Shown here: positions 1 to 8,127 of the stretch, one piece after another
How the letters are laid out: each line of letters begins with the position of its first letter
How positions within the stretch are numbered: the first letter of the stretch is position 1
Assembly (NCBI RefSeq): GCF_009649785.1
Contig: NZ_WJOK01000023.1
Location: 1 to 64,000, forward strand
Source of the DNA: Agrobacterium tumefaciens
GTDB lineage: Bacteria > Pseudomonadota > Alphaproteobacteria > Rhizobiales > Rhizobiaceae
Length of the DNA: 64,000 nucleotides
Direction: 5' to 3'
Position numbers and translations under genes: made by a program
The notes under the pieces: model-generated
Told to the model about the DNA's origin: nothing
The model's database searches: none
The model's input: the letters and a program-made list of their open reading frames with translations, nothing else

Positions 1-205
1 TTGTATATTAAACTATTAATTTGTTGTAATTTTACTACGTGATTTGATTGTATGCTTTGAGTTTATTTGGATTTTTTAGATTTAAATTGCGAATCTCCCG
101 AAGTTTCTGCCATTTGCTGGATCAGCGCAGAGAAGCGGGCGGCAGGGAAAAGACCAGTCCTCGGTTTTGCGCATTCGTTGAAAAATTTTTGACTGGAGAT
201 TAAAA
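1..205. other. AT-rich leader upstream of the porin
   Basis: No gene is supported here. The first 90 bases are strikingly AT-rich compared with the rest of the window. The only firm element is a GGAG motif at about 197-200, ending six bases before the porin ATG at 206, which fixes that start. A promoter must lie here, but no -35/-10 pair could be chosen with confidence. Confidence 0.5.
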
Positions 206-1360
206 ATGAACATCAAGAGCCTCCTCATCGGCTCCGCTGCCGCTCTCGCAGCAGTATCCGGCGCACAGGCCGCTGACGCTATCGTCGCTGCCGAACCCGA
301 GCCCATGGAATATGTTCGCGTCTGCGACGCCTTCGGTACCGGCTTCTTCTACATCCCCGGCACCGAAACTTGCCTGAAGTTCGACGGTTATGTCCGTTTT
401 CAGACCGACTTCGGTCGCGACAAGTCCGGTCGATCTGATTGGGACACCTTCACGCGCGCCCAGTTCAATATTGATACTCGCACCGACACCGAACTCGGCG
501 CTTTGCGTGGATATATTGGTTTCCAAGGTAACGCCGATAGGGGCGCTAACTCGGTCTCGTCGACTGATGGTTCGTCAGTTTTCGTAGATCAAGCGTTCAT
601 TGAGCTTGCTGGTATCAAAGTCGGTAAGTTCACTAGTTGGTGGGATGACGGTCTTTCTGGTGAGACAGACGTGCTCTCCACAAATGCGAAATTTAATTCC
701 GCTCGTTACATATATGATGCAGGCTCTTTCTGGGCCGGCGTTTCCGTAGATGAACTGGAAGGTACAAGAACCCAGTTCGGCCGTCTCACAGGAGGAAGGG
801 TAACAAGCGGGATAACCGGTAAGGTCTACAGTGTAAGAGCGAGGGAGAGCGACAATAACTTCGGTATTGCTGGAGGTCTGGGCGCGAAATTTGGAGCCGC
901 GACGCTTCAACTCATAGGCGGCTAAGATACCAAACTCGAAGAAGGTGCTCTTCGTCTGATCGCAACTGCTGATATCGGTCCTGGTAAACTGGGTCTTGCA
1001 GGCGTTTGGGCTTCCGGCGCGAATGCATACTACGCTGAGTCTGAATGGGCAGTAGCGGCGGAATATGCTATTGCAGCCTCTGAGAAACTTACAATTACGC
1101 CAAGCATTCAATATTCCGGCAACATGGCTAGAACGGGCACCGCTCTGACAGGTTATAGCACAGACGTGTCGGGTGGCGATTTGAATGAGTCCTACAAGGT
1201 TACGAATTCGTGGGGCAATGCTGACGAGTTGCGCGCTGGCGTGACTGTAGACTACAAGATCACGGACGGCTTCTCTGCGAAGGTGGGAGCAACTTATGTT
1301 GACCGCGATTTCGTCGCTGAACAATGGACAGGTCTCGTTCGACTTCAGCGCGGCTTCTAA
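206..1360 (+). pseudogene. RopA-type outer-membrane porin interrupted by an in-frame stop
   Basis: Rhizobial general porin of the Porin_2 (RopA/Omp2b) family, a 16-strand outer-membrane channel. Residues 1-22 are a classical signal peptide. The mature start has the family's acidic segment, two cysteines and a first beta-strand. Frame +2 runs 206-922, meets a TAA at 923-925, then continues in the same frame as obvious porin sequence to the stop at 1358-1360, ending in aromatic phenylalanine as outer-membrane barrels do. The total of 384 codons fits the family. The stop follows a Gly-Gly pair and precedes Asp-Thr, where family members, as I recall them, have tyrosine, so one TAC/TAT to TAA change explains it. 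There is no frameshift. The gene is either recently inactivated, read through at low level, or carries a sequencing error. Confidence 0.85.
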
Positions 1361-1399
1361 TAAATCAAAAAAAGCCTAAACCGGGTTAGATAACTCAGA

Positions 1400-1500
1400 T
1401 CCACCCCGCTCTCTAGCGGGTGAGTAACTAAATCCAGTCAAAGTTCCTGACATGAAAGTCAGGTTTGCTCCCCGGAACCCTCCAGGCCGGGGAGTTTTTG
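1400..1500 (+). terminator. Stacked hairpins ending in a rho-independent terminator
   Basis: Three consecutive hairpins follow the porin. One lies near 1402-1421 (CCGCT/AGCGG stem). The second is at 1447-1464 (CCTGAC/GTCAGG, loop ATGAAA). The third is a strong terminator with CTCCCCGG at 1468-1475, CCGGGGAG at 1487-1494 and a T run at 1495-1499. It ends porin transcription. The two upstream hairpins could also be part of a 3'UTR-derived small RNA, which is only a possibility. Confidence 0.75.
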
Positions 1501-1524
1501 TTTTGACGAAAGACCGAACGACTT

Positions 1525-1536
1525 TTTGTCAACAAT
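1525..1536 (+). promoter_or_regulatory. Possible outlying GntR operator (11/12 match)
   Basis: TTTGTCAACAAT differs by one base from the 12-bp word ATTGTCAACAAT found at the promoters of the catabolic island (sites near 3148, 4887 and 12370). It lies just 3' of the first amidohydrolase gene, at the outer border of the island. It may be a boundary operator or a chance match. Confidence 0.3.
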
Positions 1537-1597
1537 GTCATTGCTGGCAATTGAAAGCGCGTGACGCGTCGACCAGCTTCTAGGCCGCATTTCCGTA

Positions 1598-3085
1598 CTA
1601 CCGGCCAAGCACCGCGGCGGGTAGCTGGGGAGGGTGCACTGGCTCTTCGAAGGTTCGCAGCAAACGGCCCCAGCCCGGATCATGCATATGCGCTTCAAGA
1701 CCCGCGCGGGCGGCAAGTGCCAGTGCCTCTTCCTGTCCAAAGGAGAGAGACGCATCGACGTCGGTCGTCAGAACCCGGCTGTTTTCCATCAGCATCTTGC
1801 CATCGACGAAAACGGTGTCGACATCGCTTCCCAGAACCTGATGCACAAGACGGTGCACCGGCATCCACATCGGCATCAGATGTGGCTTGCGCATATCGAT
1901 GATGACGACATCGGCCTTCTTGCCAATTTCGAGCGAACCGATTTCATCTTCCATGCCGATGGCGTGGGCGGCGTCGATGGTGATCATTTCGAATATCTTG
2001 CCCGGCGGCAACAGGTAGCGATCGTGATTGTGCAGCAGGTGTTGCGTGAACTGCGCAAGTCGGGCGGTCTGGAGCATATCGAAGTGACGGCTGGGTGCTG
2101 CGCCATCGGTGGTGATGGCGACTCGAATCCCCTTGGACATCATTTCCATGATCGGCGTTGAGCGGCCCGGCGGGGCGTGGGTCACGCGCGTGCCGGTTTC
2201 CGCCAGAATGTCGATCTCTTCATGCGAGATGCCCCAGCAGTGCTGGAGGTGGATATCCGGGCCGAGAAGCGCATTTTCCTTATCCTGAAACGCCATGCGG
2301 ATTTGTCCCGCAAATGCATCCGAATGTAGCCTGACGCCCATTTTCCGGGCCGTCTCGCGTATTCTGCGTGCCTGCATGCGGTCGTTTTCCGTCAGTTTCA
2401 CCGCCTGGTCGGGGCTTGAAGCGTTGGAGGGTTCCACCGAGGGAACGATGGTAAAGGGTGTCAGAAAAACACTGATGCGTCCGTCTGCCGTTCCGTTCAG
2501 GGCGTCGATCGTGGCTTCGCTGCCTTCGATCATTTCCTCGAAGCTTACATTTCGGCGCTCCGGAGAACCGCTTTCCCATCGGGTCACCGGGTGCGGCCAG
2601 GGCAGGCCGGAAGGTCCAACGCAGATGATTTCACGAAGCCCGATCTCGTCATAAGCGCGGGCGTGGTTGATGGCAAAGACGGGGTCGTCGGCGCGTGGCA
2701 TCGAGGTGATGATGCTGGCACCTGTCGTCACGCCGGCGCGAAGCCGCTCGATGCCGGAGACTAGGCCGTCCGCATACCAGTAATCGCGTGTGACGTAGTG
2801 ATAGTAGGTCGGCGTCACGACCTTCATCCACATGGCGTTGGTGTCGGCCGCAATGCTGCGGATCAGCGCGTGCCCTGCATGGCCATGGGCGTCAATGAGG
2901 CCGGGGATGATGAGTTTTCCCCGGCAATCTATGATCTGCTTGTCGCTGTGACGTGGCGCCAGCTCCGCTGCTGTACCGATGTCGACAATACGGTCGCCCT
3001 GAATGGCAAGGCCACAATCCTCGATGATGCGTCTTTCACGATCCACCGTCACCATCGTGCCGTGCAGCAGCAGAAAATTCCCCAT
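1598..3085 (-). CDS. Amidohydrolase-superfamily deaminase/chlorohydrolase-like enzyme
   Basis: 495-aa cytoplasmic metal-dependent hydrolase of the amidohydrolase superfamily, closest in style to the SAH/guanine deaminase and TrzN/AtzA chlorohydrolase branch. It has the N-terminal beta-sandwich part (1-60) and then a TIM barrel. Metal ligands visible: H67-x-H69 after the PGLID motif, H254, H282 and D327 (TTDG motif). AGGGAGAGGA precedes the ATG at 3085. It is divergent from the ABC importer, sharing the promoter region and the operator at 3148-3171, so it is probably co-regulated by the GntR protein encoded at 11612-12289. The family acts on C-N bonds of rings such as purines, triazines and hydantoins. 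The substrate here cannot be read from sequence. Confidence 0.85.
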   Translation of the reverse strand: MGNFLLLHGTMVTVDRERRIIEDCGLAIQGDRIVDIGTAAELAPRHSDKQIIDCRGKLIIPGLIDAHGHAGHALIRSIAADTNAMWMKVVTPTYYHYVTRDYWYADGLVSGIERLRAGVTTGASIITSMPRADDPVFAINHARAYDEIGLREIICVGPSGLPWPHPVTRWESGSPERRNVSFEEMIEGSEATIDALNGTADGRISVFLTPFTIVPSVEPSNASSPDQAVKLTENDRMQARRIRETARKMGVRLHSDAFAGQIRMAFQDKENALLGPDIHLQHCWGISHEEIDILAETGTRVTHAPPGRSTPIMEMMSKGIRVAITTDGAAPSRHFDMLQTARLAQFTQHLLHNHDRYLLPPGKIFEMITIDAAHAIGMEDEIGSLEIGKKADVVIIDMRKPHLMPMWMPVHRLVHQVLGSDVDTVFVDGKMLMENSRVLTTDVDASLSFGQEEALALAARAGLEAHMHDPGWGRLLRTFEEPVHPPQLPAAVLGR

Positions 3086-3147
3086 TTCGTCCTCTCCCTC
3101 ATTGAAGTGCAGCTTGTATCCAGAACCTCGCGATTTTGGATACGATA

Positions 3148-3171
3148 ATTGTCAACAATATTATTGACAAT
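3148..3171. promoter_or_regulatory. GntR-type operator between divergent catabolic genes
   Basis: Contains ATTGTCAACAAT at 3148-3159 and a perfect 8-bp inverted repeat, ATTGTCAA (3148-3155) and TTGACAAT (3164-3171). It lies in the 168-bp region between the divergent amidohydrolase and binding-protein genes. The same word recurs at 4887 (reverse orientation) and 12370. The dyad fits a dimeric FCD-type GntR repressor, and the assignment to the regulator at 11612 is inferred from linkage. Confidence 0.65.
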
Positions 3172-3253
3172 ACGCCTGTGCGAAACAATACTCCGCCTTG
3201 TCCGGCCGGTAGGTCTGCCGGCTATCCAATGATTTATAAAAAGGGGGGATCAA

Positions 3254-4819
3254 ATGTCCCGAATTAGAAGTTTCGTTCTGGCCGCCATGGCCGCCGCCGC
3301 CATTGCCGTTCCCGCAAACGCAGAAACCTTGCGTTGGGGCGGCCGCGCGGATCTTTACTCGCTTGATCCGTATTCGGTGCCTTCCACCTCCAACCTTGCC
3401 TTCCTAAATCATATCTATGAAGGGTTGGTGCGTTACGGGCCGGACTTCAAGATTGAGCCGGCGCTTGCGACGGAGTGGAAACTTGTTGATGAAAAAACAT
3501 GGCGTTTCACCCTGCGCAAAGGTGTGAAGTTCCACGACGGTGCTGAGTTTACCGCTGACGATGTCGTTGCATCTTTCACGCGCGCTTCGGATGCCACCTC
3601 GCCATTGCGCGGCAATATTCCGGTTTTCGCCGGCGTGAAGAAGGTCGATGACTACACCGTCGATCTGAACGTCACCGCGCCCACCTCGCTTTTCCTCAAC
3701 GACATCACCAATATCTTCATCTTCAACGCCAGGTGGTTGAAAGATAACAACAGCGAAAAGCCGACCGACTTCGCTTCCAAGGTCGATGGCTACACGACGA
3801 TGCACACCAACGGCACCGGCCCGTTCAAGCTTGAGAGCCGCGTTCCCGATAGCAAAACGGTTCTTGTCGCCAACGATGCCTGGTGGGATCAGAAAAAACA
3901 CAATCTCGATCGCATCGAATTCGTGCCGATTGCCTCGGCCGCAACCCGCGTTGCAGCTTTGCTCTCCGGCGAAATCGACCTGATCGATTCCGCGCCGATC
4001 CAAGATCTGCCGCGTCTGGAATCCTCGCCCAACATCACGGTGAAGAAGCGCACCGAGCTGCGCACGCTGTTCATCGGCTTCAATCGCCGCGAAAAGCTGG
4101 AAGACGGCAAGCCTAACCCGTTCAACGATCTTCGCGTTCGCCAGGCATTCGAGGCGTCGATCGATCGTGATCTCATCAACAAGAAGGTCATGCGCGATCT
4201 TGCAAGACCGTCCGGCTCGCTTATTGCGCCTGAGATTGCGGGTTACGCCAAGTCGCTTGATACCTACCAGCCTGCCGATCCAGCAAAGGCGCAGAAGCTG
4301 CTTGCCGATGCAGGTATGAAGAACCTTGCATTCACCTATACCTGCATGAATGACGAAAGCATCAACGAGGAAGACATCTGCTCCGGCGTTGCCAACATGC
4401 TCAAGCGCGGCGGGTTCCAGCCGACAGTCGACATCGCCCCGCGTTCGGTACAGTCTCCCAAGCGCAATGGTGGCAAGGCCGATGTCTTCAACCTCAGCTG
4501 GGCGAACGAGCCCACGCTCGATGCCTTCTCGTTCCTGTCGCAGATCCTGTCGACCCGCAAGGGCGCGATGGGCGTATCCAACTATGGCGGCTGGTCTAAC
4601 CCCGAGATCGACAAGCTGGTGGATCAGGCAGCACACGAGCAGGACAATACCAAGCGTCTCGCGCTTGAAGAAGCTGCATTGAAAATCGCCAAGGACGAGA
4701 CGATGCTTGTTCCGCTGCACCAGCAGCCCATCGCCTGGGCCATGCTCGGAAAGGTCAAGAGCGTTGATTTCCGCGCCGACAACAAGCCGCGCCACTGGCT
4801 GACGCAGGTCGGCAAGTAA
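3254..4819 (+). CDS. ABC transporter periplasmic substrate-binding protein (DppA/OppA family)
   Basis: 521-aa SBP_bac_5 family binding protein. A Sec signal peptide covers residues 1-23 (cleavage after Ala-Asn-Ala). The body has the family's hallmarks: a LDP motif near residue 39, a conserved stretch with trp-arg-phe-thr-leu-arg, the NGTGPF motif near 195 and a C-terminal lobe. A GGGGGGAT ribosome site precedes ATG 3254. It captures the solute in the periplasm for the two permeases and two ATPases encoded downstream at 4991-6928 and 9613-11603. The family binds peptides but also opines, glutathione and nickel. The amidohydrolase neighbours suggest a nitrogen-rich or cyclic solute. Confidence 0.92.
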   Translation: MSRIRSFVLAAMAAAAIAVPANAETLRWGGRADLYSLDPYSVPSTSNLAFLNHIYEGLVRYGPDFKIEPALATEWKLVDEKTWRFTLRKGVKFHDGAEFTADDVVASFTRASDATSPLRGNIPVFAGVKKVDDYTVDLNVTAPTSLFLNDITNIFIFNARWLKDNNSEKPTDFASKVDGYTTMHTNGTGPFKLESRVPDSKTVLVANDAWWDQKKHNLDRIEFVPIASAATRVAALLSGEIDLIDSAPIQDLPRLESSPNITVKKRTELRTLFIGFNRREKLEDGKPNPFNDLRVRQAFEASIDRDLINKKVMRDLARPSGSLIAPEIAGYAKSLDTYQPADPAKAQKLLADAGMKNLAFTYTCMNDESINEEDICSGVANMLKRGGFQPTVDIAPRSVQSPKRNGGKADVFNLSWANEPTLDAFSFLSQILSTRKGAMGVSNYGGWSNPEIDKLVDQAAHEQDNTKRLALEEAALKIAKDETMLVPLHQQPIAWAMLGKVKSVDFRADNKPRHWLTQVGK

Positions 4820-4831
4820 TCCGGAATATCA

Positions 4832-4864
4832 GGGAGGCATTGGGCATTTCGCTGAACGCCTCCC
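4832..4864 (+). repeat. Intercistronic hairpin after the binding-protein gene
   Basis: Perfect 7-bp stem GGGAGGC (4832-4838) and GCCTCCC (4858-4864) without a T run. Such hairpins between a binding-protein gene and its permease genes usually protect the upstream mRNA or attenuate transcription, giving more binding protein than membrane components. Confidence 0.5.
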
Positions 4865-4886
4865 TGAATGCTCCGCTGCCGGTGCA

Positions 4887-4898
4887 ATTGTTGACAAT
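4887..4898 (-). promoter_or_regulatory. Second GntR operator, upstream of the permease genes
   Basis: ATTGTTGACAAT is the exact reverse complement of ATTGTCAACAAT seen at 3148 and 12370. It lies in the 171-bp gap between the binding-protein gene and the first permease, so the permease-amidohydrolase-ATPase block may have its own regulated promoter. Confidence 0.5.
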
Positions 4899-4990
4899 GT
4901 TTCGGGCGCATGCGGCCCGTACCCCGTCTCTTGCAAAAATGGGCAAACCTGCCTGCCTTTTGGCCACGGGTTTGCATCCGAGAGGTTACA

Positions 4991-5959
4991 ATGCTGGTTT
5001 TCATCATCAAGCGTATGGGAAATGCCATTCTGGTCATGCTTTCCGTCGCGCTTATTGCATTTCTCATTTTCAGGCTTGCCGGAGACCCCGTCGAGCTGAT
5101 GGTGGGGGAGCAGACATCGCAGGAAGATCGCGCCGCGTTGCGTGAGCGTCTTGGTCTTAACGACAGTCTGCCAACGCAATATCTGCGGTTTGTCAAAGAT
5201 GCCGCCAAGGGCAATTTCGGCGTTTCCTATCGCAACGGCCAGCAGGTGCTGCCGCTGATCGCGGAGCGGTTTCCAGCCACGCTGGAACTGGTTCTGGTGG
5301 CCACGATCATATCACTTGTCGTCGGCCTGCCGCTCGGGGTGCTGACGGCGATCAGGCGCGGAAAGTGGTATACGGAGGGCCTGCAATTCCTGTCGATTGT
5401 CGGCGTCTCGCTGCCAAGCTTCGTTGTCGGCATTCTGCTTATTCTCGTCTTTTCGGTCAGCCTCGGCTGGGCGCCGGCCTTTGGGCGCGGTGATGTCGTG
5501 CAGCTCGGCTGGTGGTCCACCGGCCTGCTCACCTCATCGGGGCGTGCCGCACTCATTCTGCCTGCCATCGCGCTCTCGCTTTACCAGATCACGCTCGTCA
5601 TGCGTCTGGTCCGCGCCGAGATGCTGGAGGTGCTGCGGTCCGATTTCGTGAAGTTCGCCCGTGCACGCGGCATTCCCCGCTGGCGCATTTATTTCCGCCA
5701 TGCGCTGCGCAACTGTCTTATGCCTGTTGTGACGCTGACGACGATGAACGTCGGTTCGCTCATCGCTTTTGCGCTCATCACGGAGACAGTGTTTCAGTGG
5801 CCGGGCATGGGCATGCTGTTCATACAGGCGGTGACGTTTCTCGATATCCCCGTCATGGCGGCCTATCTCTGCATCATTTCCTTCATCTTTGTTGTCCTCA
5901 ACACGTTCGTCGACATTGCATATGCGGTGATCGATCCGCGTCTGCGCACTGCGCGCTAA
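4991..5959 (+). CDS. ABC transporter permease, DppB type
   Basis: Inner-membrane permease of the BPD_transp_1 family, 322 aa, six predicted membrane spans. The first is at residues 10-30 and is followed by a long loop with the DPVELM and REXLGL-type motifs of DppB proteins. The EAA coupling loop falls in the C-terminal half (arginine-rich ARARGIPRWRIYFRH segment). An upstream ATG at 4910 is in frame, but the start at 4991 has a better ribosome site (AGAGGT) and matches the family N-terminus. Partner of the DppC-type permease at 5978. Confidence 0.9.
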   Translation: MLVFIIKRMGNAILVMLSVALIAFLIFRLAGDPVELMVGEQTSQEDRAALRERLGLNDSLPTQYLRFVKDAAKGNFGVSYRNGQQVLPLIAERFPATLELVLVATIISLVVGLPLGVLTAIRRGKWYTEGLQFLSIVGVSLPSFVVGILLILVFSVSLGWAPAFGRGDVVQLGWWSTGLLTSSGRAALILPAIALSLYQITLVMRLVRAEMLEVLRSDFVKFARARGIPRWRIYFRHALRNCLMPVVTLTTMNVGSLIAFALITETVFQWPGMGMLFIQAVTFLDIPVMAAYLCIISFIFVVLNTFVDIAYAVIDPRLRTAR

Positions 5960-5977
5960 CCGAAGGGAGCCGGTTTC

Positions 5978-6928
5978 ATGGCCACAGACCTTCCGCAAAC
6001 GGCAAAACCTGCCCGCCCGTCGCTCATCAAGCGCATACGCAACAGCGATCTCTACTGGTCGTTCAGCCACAGCAGATCGGCCAAGATCAGCGCGCTGATC
6101 CTTGCAGTCCTCATCCTCGCCGCCGTTTTCGCGCCCCTGATCGCACCGCAGAACCCTTATGACGGCGCTTCGCTCGACATGTGGAAGGCCGAACTGCCGC
6201 CGGTGTGGCAGGAGGGCGGCGAATGGCCCTTTCTGCTCGGCACGGATACGCAAGGGCGCGATATGCTCTCCGCTATCCTCTACGGCACGCGCATATCGAT
6301 CGTCATTGGTGTCGCCTCGGTGGCGCTTTCCCTGGTCATCGGCATGACTGCCGGGCTTGTGGCCGGTTATTTTGGCGGTTTTGCCGATAATCTCCTGATG
6401 CGCATCGGCGATATCACGCTCTCCATTCCGACAATTCTGGTGGCAATTCTCGTCTCCACGGTCGTCAGACAGATGCTTCCGGACAATCTTCGCGAGGTCG
6501 GCGCGTCTGCCGTGCTCATTCTCGCCATCGCGCTTTCCGCCTGGGTGCAATATGCGCGCACCGTGCGTGCCCAGGCGATTGTCGAAACCGGCAAGGACTA
6601 TGTGCAGGCGGCGAAGCTGATCGGCGTTCCCGCGCGCCGCATCATGGCAAACCATATTCTGCCCAATACGCTGACGCCGATCATGGTTGCCGCCACGCTG
6701 AACTTCGGCATGGCGATCCTGACCGAAGCGACGTTGTCTTTCCTCGGCATCGGCATGCCACCCAGCCAGCCGTCGCTCGGAACGCTGATCCGCATCGGCA
6801 ACCAGTTCCTGTTTTCCGGTTCCTGGTGGATCGTGTTGTTTCCCGTTTTCCAGCTCTGCCTGCTCGTCGTCACCGTCAACCTTCTGGGTGACTGGCTGCG
6901 CGATGCGCTCAATCCGAAACTGAGGTGA
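5978..6928 (+). CDS. ABC transporter permease, DppC type
   Basis: 316-aa inner-membrane permease of the DppC branch. It has the short cytoplasmic N-terminus, a first membrane span at about 40-62, the periplasmic loop with the LGTDTQGRD motif, and a C-terminal EAA loop (KLIGVPARRIMANHILPN region). The start lies 18 bases after the DppB-type stop, with AAGGGAGCC as ribosome site. Its stop overlaps the start region of the next amidohydrolase gene, so enzyme and transporter are made from one transcript. Confidence 0.92.
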   Translation: MATDLPQTAKPARPSLIKRIRNSDLYWSFSHSRSAKISALILAVLILAAVFAPLIAPQNPYDGASLDMWKAELPPVWQEGGEWPFLLGTDTQGRDMLSAILYGTRISIVIGVASVALSLVIGMTAGLVAGYFGGFADNLLMRIGDITLSIPTILVAILVSTVVRQMLPDNLREVGASAVLILAIALSAWVQYARTVRAQAIVETGKDYVQAAKLIGVPARRIMANHILPNTLTPIMVAATLNFGMAILTEATLSFLGIGMPPSQPSLGTLIRIGNQFLFSGSWWIVLFPVFQLCLLVVTVNLLGDWLRDALNPKLR

Positions 6929-6933
6929 GTTCC

Positions 6934-8127
6934 ATGTACGATCTTCTGCTCCGCAACGTCAGGCCCATGGCGGGCGACACCTGCGATATTCTGGTAAGAC
7001 AGGGAAAGATTGCCGGTTTTGGAAAATTCGAAGCCGAACCCGGCATGGCGGTCGAGGATGGCAACGGCGCAATCGTCGCGCCCGGTCTCATCGATGCACA
7101 CACCCATCTCGACAAGACGACATGGGGCATGCCCTGGCATGAGAACAACCGTGCCGCCATCCTGCGCGGACGGATCGATTTCGAGCGCGAGAACCGCACC
7201 CAGATCGGTATCGATCCGCACCGCCAGTCCATGCGCCACGCCATCGGCCTTGCTGCAAACGGCGGCACGCATATCCGCAGCCATGTGGATATCGATCCGA
7301 CCCACGGCCTGAAGCTTGTTGAAGGCATATGGGAAACACGTGAGAAGCTGAAAGGCATCATCGACATAGAGGTCGTTGCCTTCCCGCAGTCCGGCGTCAT
7401 GGTCATGCCCGGCACGGTGGAGCTGCTGGACGAGGCCTTGAAACAGGGTTGCGAAGTCCTTGGCGGCATCGATCCCTGCGGCATCGATCGCGATCCCAAA
7501 GGCCAGCTCGATATCCTCTTTCAACTCGCGGTCAGGCACGGCGTGCCGATCGACATTCATCTGCATGAGGCTGCCGATCTCGGCGCCTTCACGATGGAGC
7601 TGATCTTCGAGCGTATTCGTGCCAATGGCATGGAAGGCAAGGTCGCAATCAGCCACGCCTTTGCGCTGGGCATGAATGATTACATCAGGGTCGGCAAGCT
7701 GATCGATGAAATCGCCCGGCTCGATGTGGCGATCCTGACGACGGGCGCGCCCTCGGCAACCGTGCCGTCGATCATGCGGTTGAAGGAAGCCGGCGTTCGC
7801 GTTGGCGGCGGTTGTGATGGCATTCGCGATACCTGGGGACCTTGGGGCCAGCCGGATATGCTCGACCGGGCCAAGATCATCGGCATGAAGAACGGCTTGC
7901 GCTCGGATATCGAGCTTGCGCATGTCCTGCATGTCGTCTCGCAGGGCGGTGCCGATGTCATGGGCCTCAAGGATTACGGTCTTGAGGTTGGCTGCTCCGC
8001 CGATTTTACGCTGCTGACCGGCGAAACATTGGCCCATGCCGTTGTCGATGTCGCGCCGCGGCCCATGGTCGTAAAGGGCGGACGCGTGACCGCCAGAGGC
8101 GGCAAGGCGGTGGTGGAGGCGCCATGA
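6934..8127 (+). CDS. Cytosine-deaminase-like amidohydrolase
   Basis: 397-aa amidohydrolase of the CodA/AtzC-like branch (Amidohydro_3). Ligands seen: H56-x-H58 (LIDAHTHLDKT context), H209 and H211 followed by E212 in the HLHE motif, H241 in SHAFALG and D295 in the GCDGIRD motif. All are needed for CodA-type hydrolysis, so it should be active. ATG 6934 is preferred over GTG 6925 because GAGGTGA lies five bases before it. The gene sits inside the ABC operon. Likely reaction: hydrolytic deamination of, or amide cleavage in, a pyrimidine- or triazine-like ring. The exact substrate is unknown. Confidence 0.87.
   Translation: MYDLLLRNVRPMAGDTCDILVRQGKIAGFGKFEAEPGMAVEDGNGAIVAPGLIDAHTHLDKTTWGMPWHENNRAAILRGRIDFERENRTQIGIDPHRQSMRHAIGLAANGGTHIRSHVDIDPTHGLKLVEGIWETREKLKGIIDIEVVAFPQSGVMVMPGTVELLDEALKQGCEVLGGIDPCGIDRDPKGQLDILFQLAVRHGVPIDIHLHEAADLGAFTMELIFERIRANGMEGKVAISHAFALGMNDYIRVGKLIDEIARLDVAILTTGAPSATVPSIMRLKEAGVRVGGGCDGIRDTWGPWGQPDMLDRAKIIGMKNGLRSDIELAHVLHVVSQGGADVMGLKDYGLEVGCSADFTLLTGETLAHAVVDVAPRPMVVKGGRVTARGGKAVVEAP

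Noticed and set aside
3404-4795. 463-codon minus-strand frame across the binding-protein gene
   Set aside because: Composition-driven antisense frame. The plus-strand protein has a signal peptide and family motifs throughout.
6598-8037. 479-codon minus-strand frame across the DppC-type and CodA-like genes
   Set aside because: It spans the junction of two clear plus-strand genes and has no recognisable protein features.
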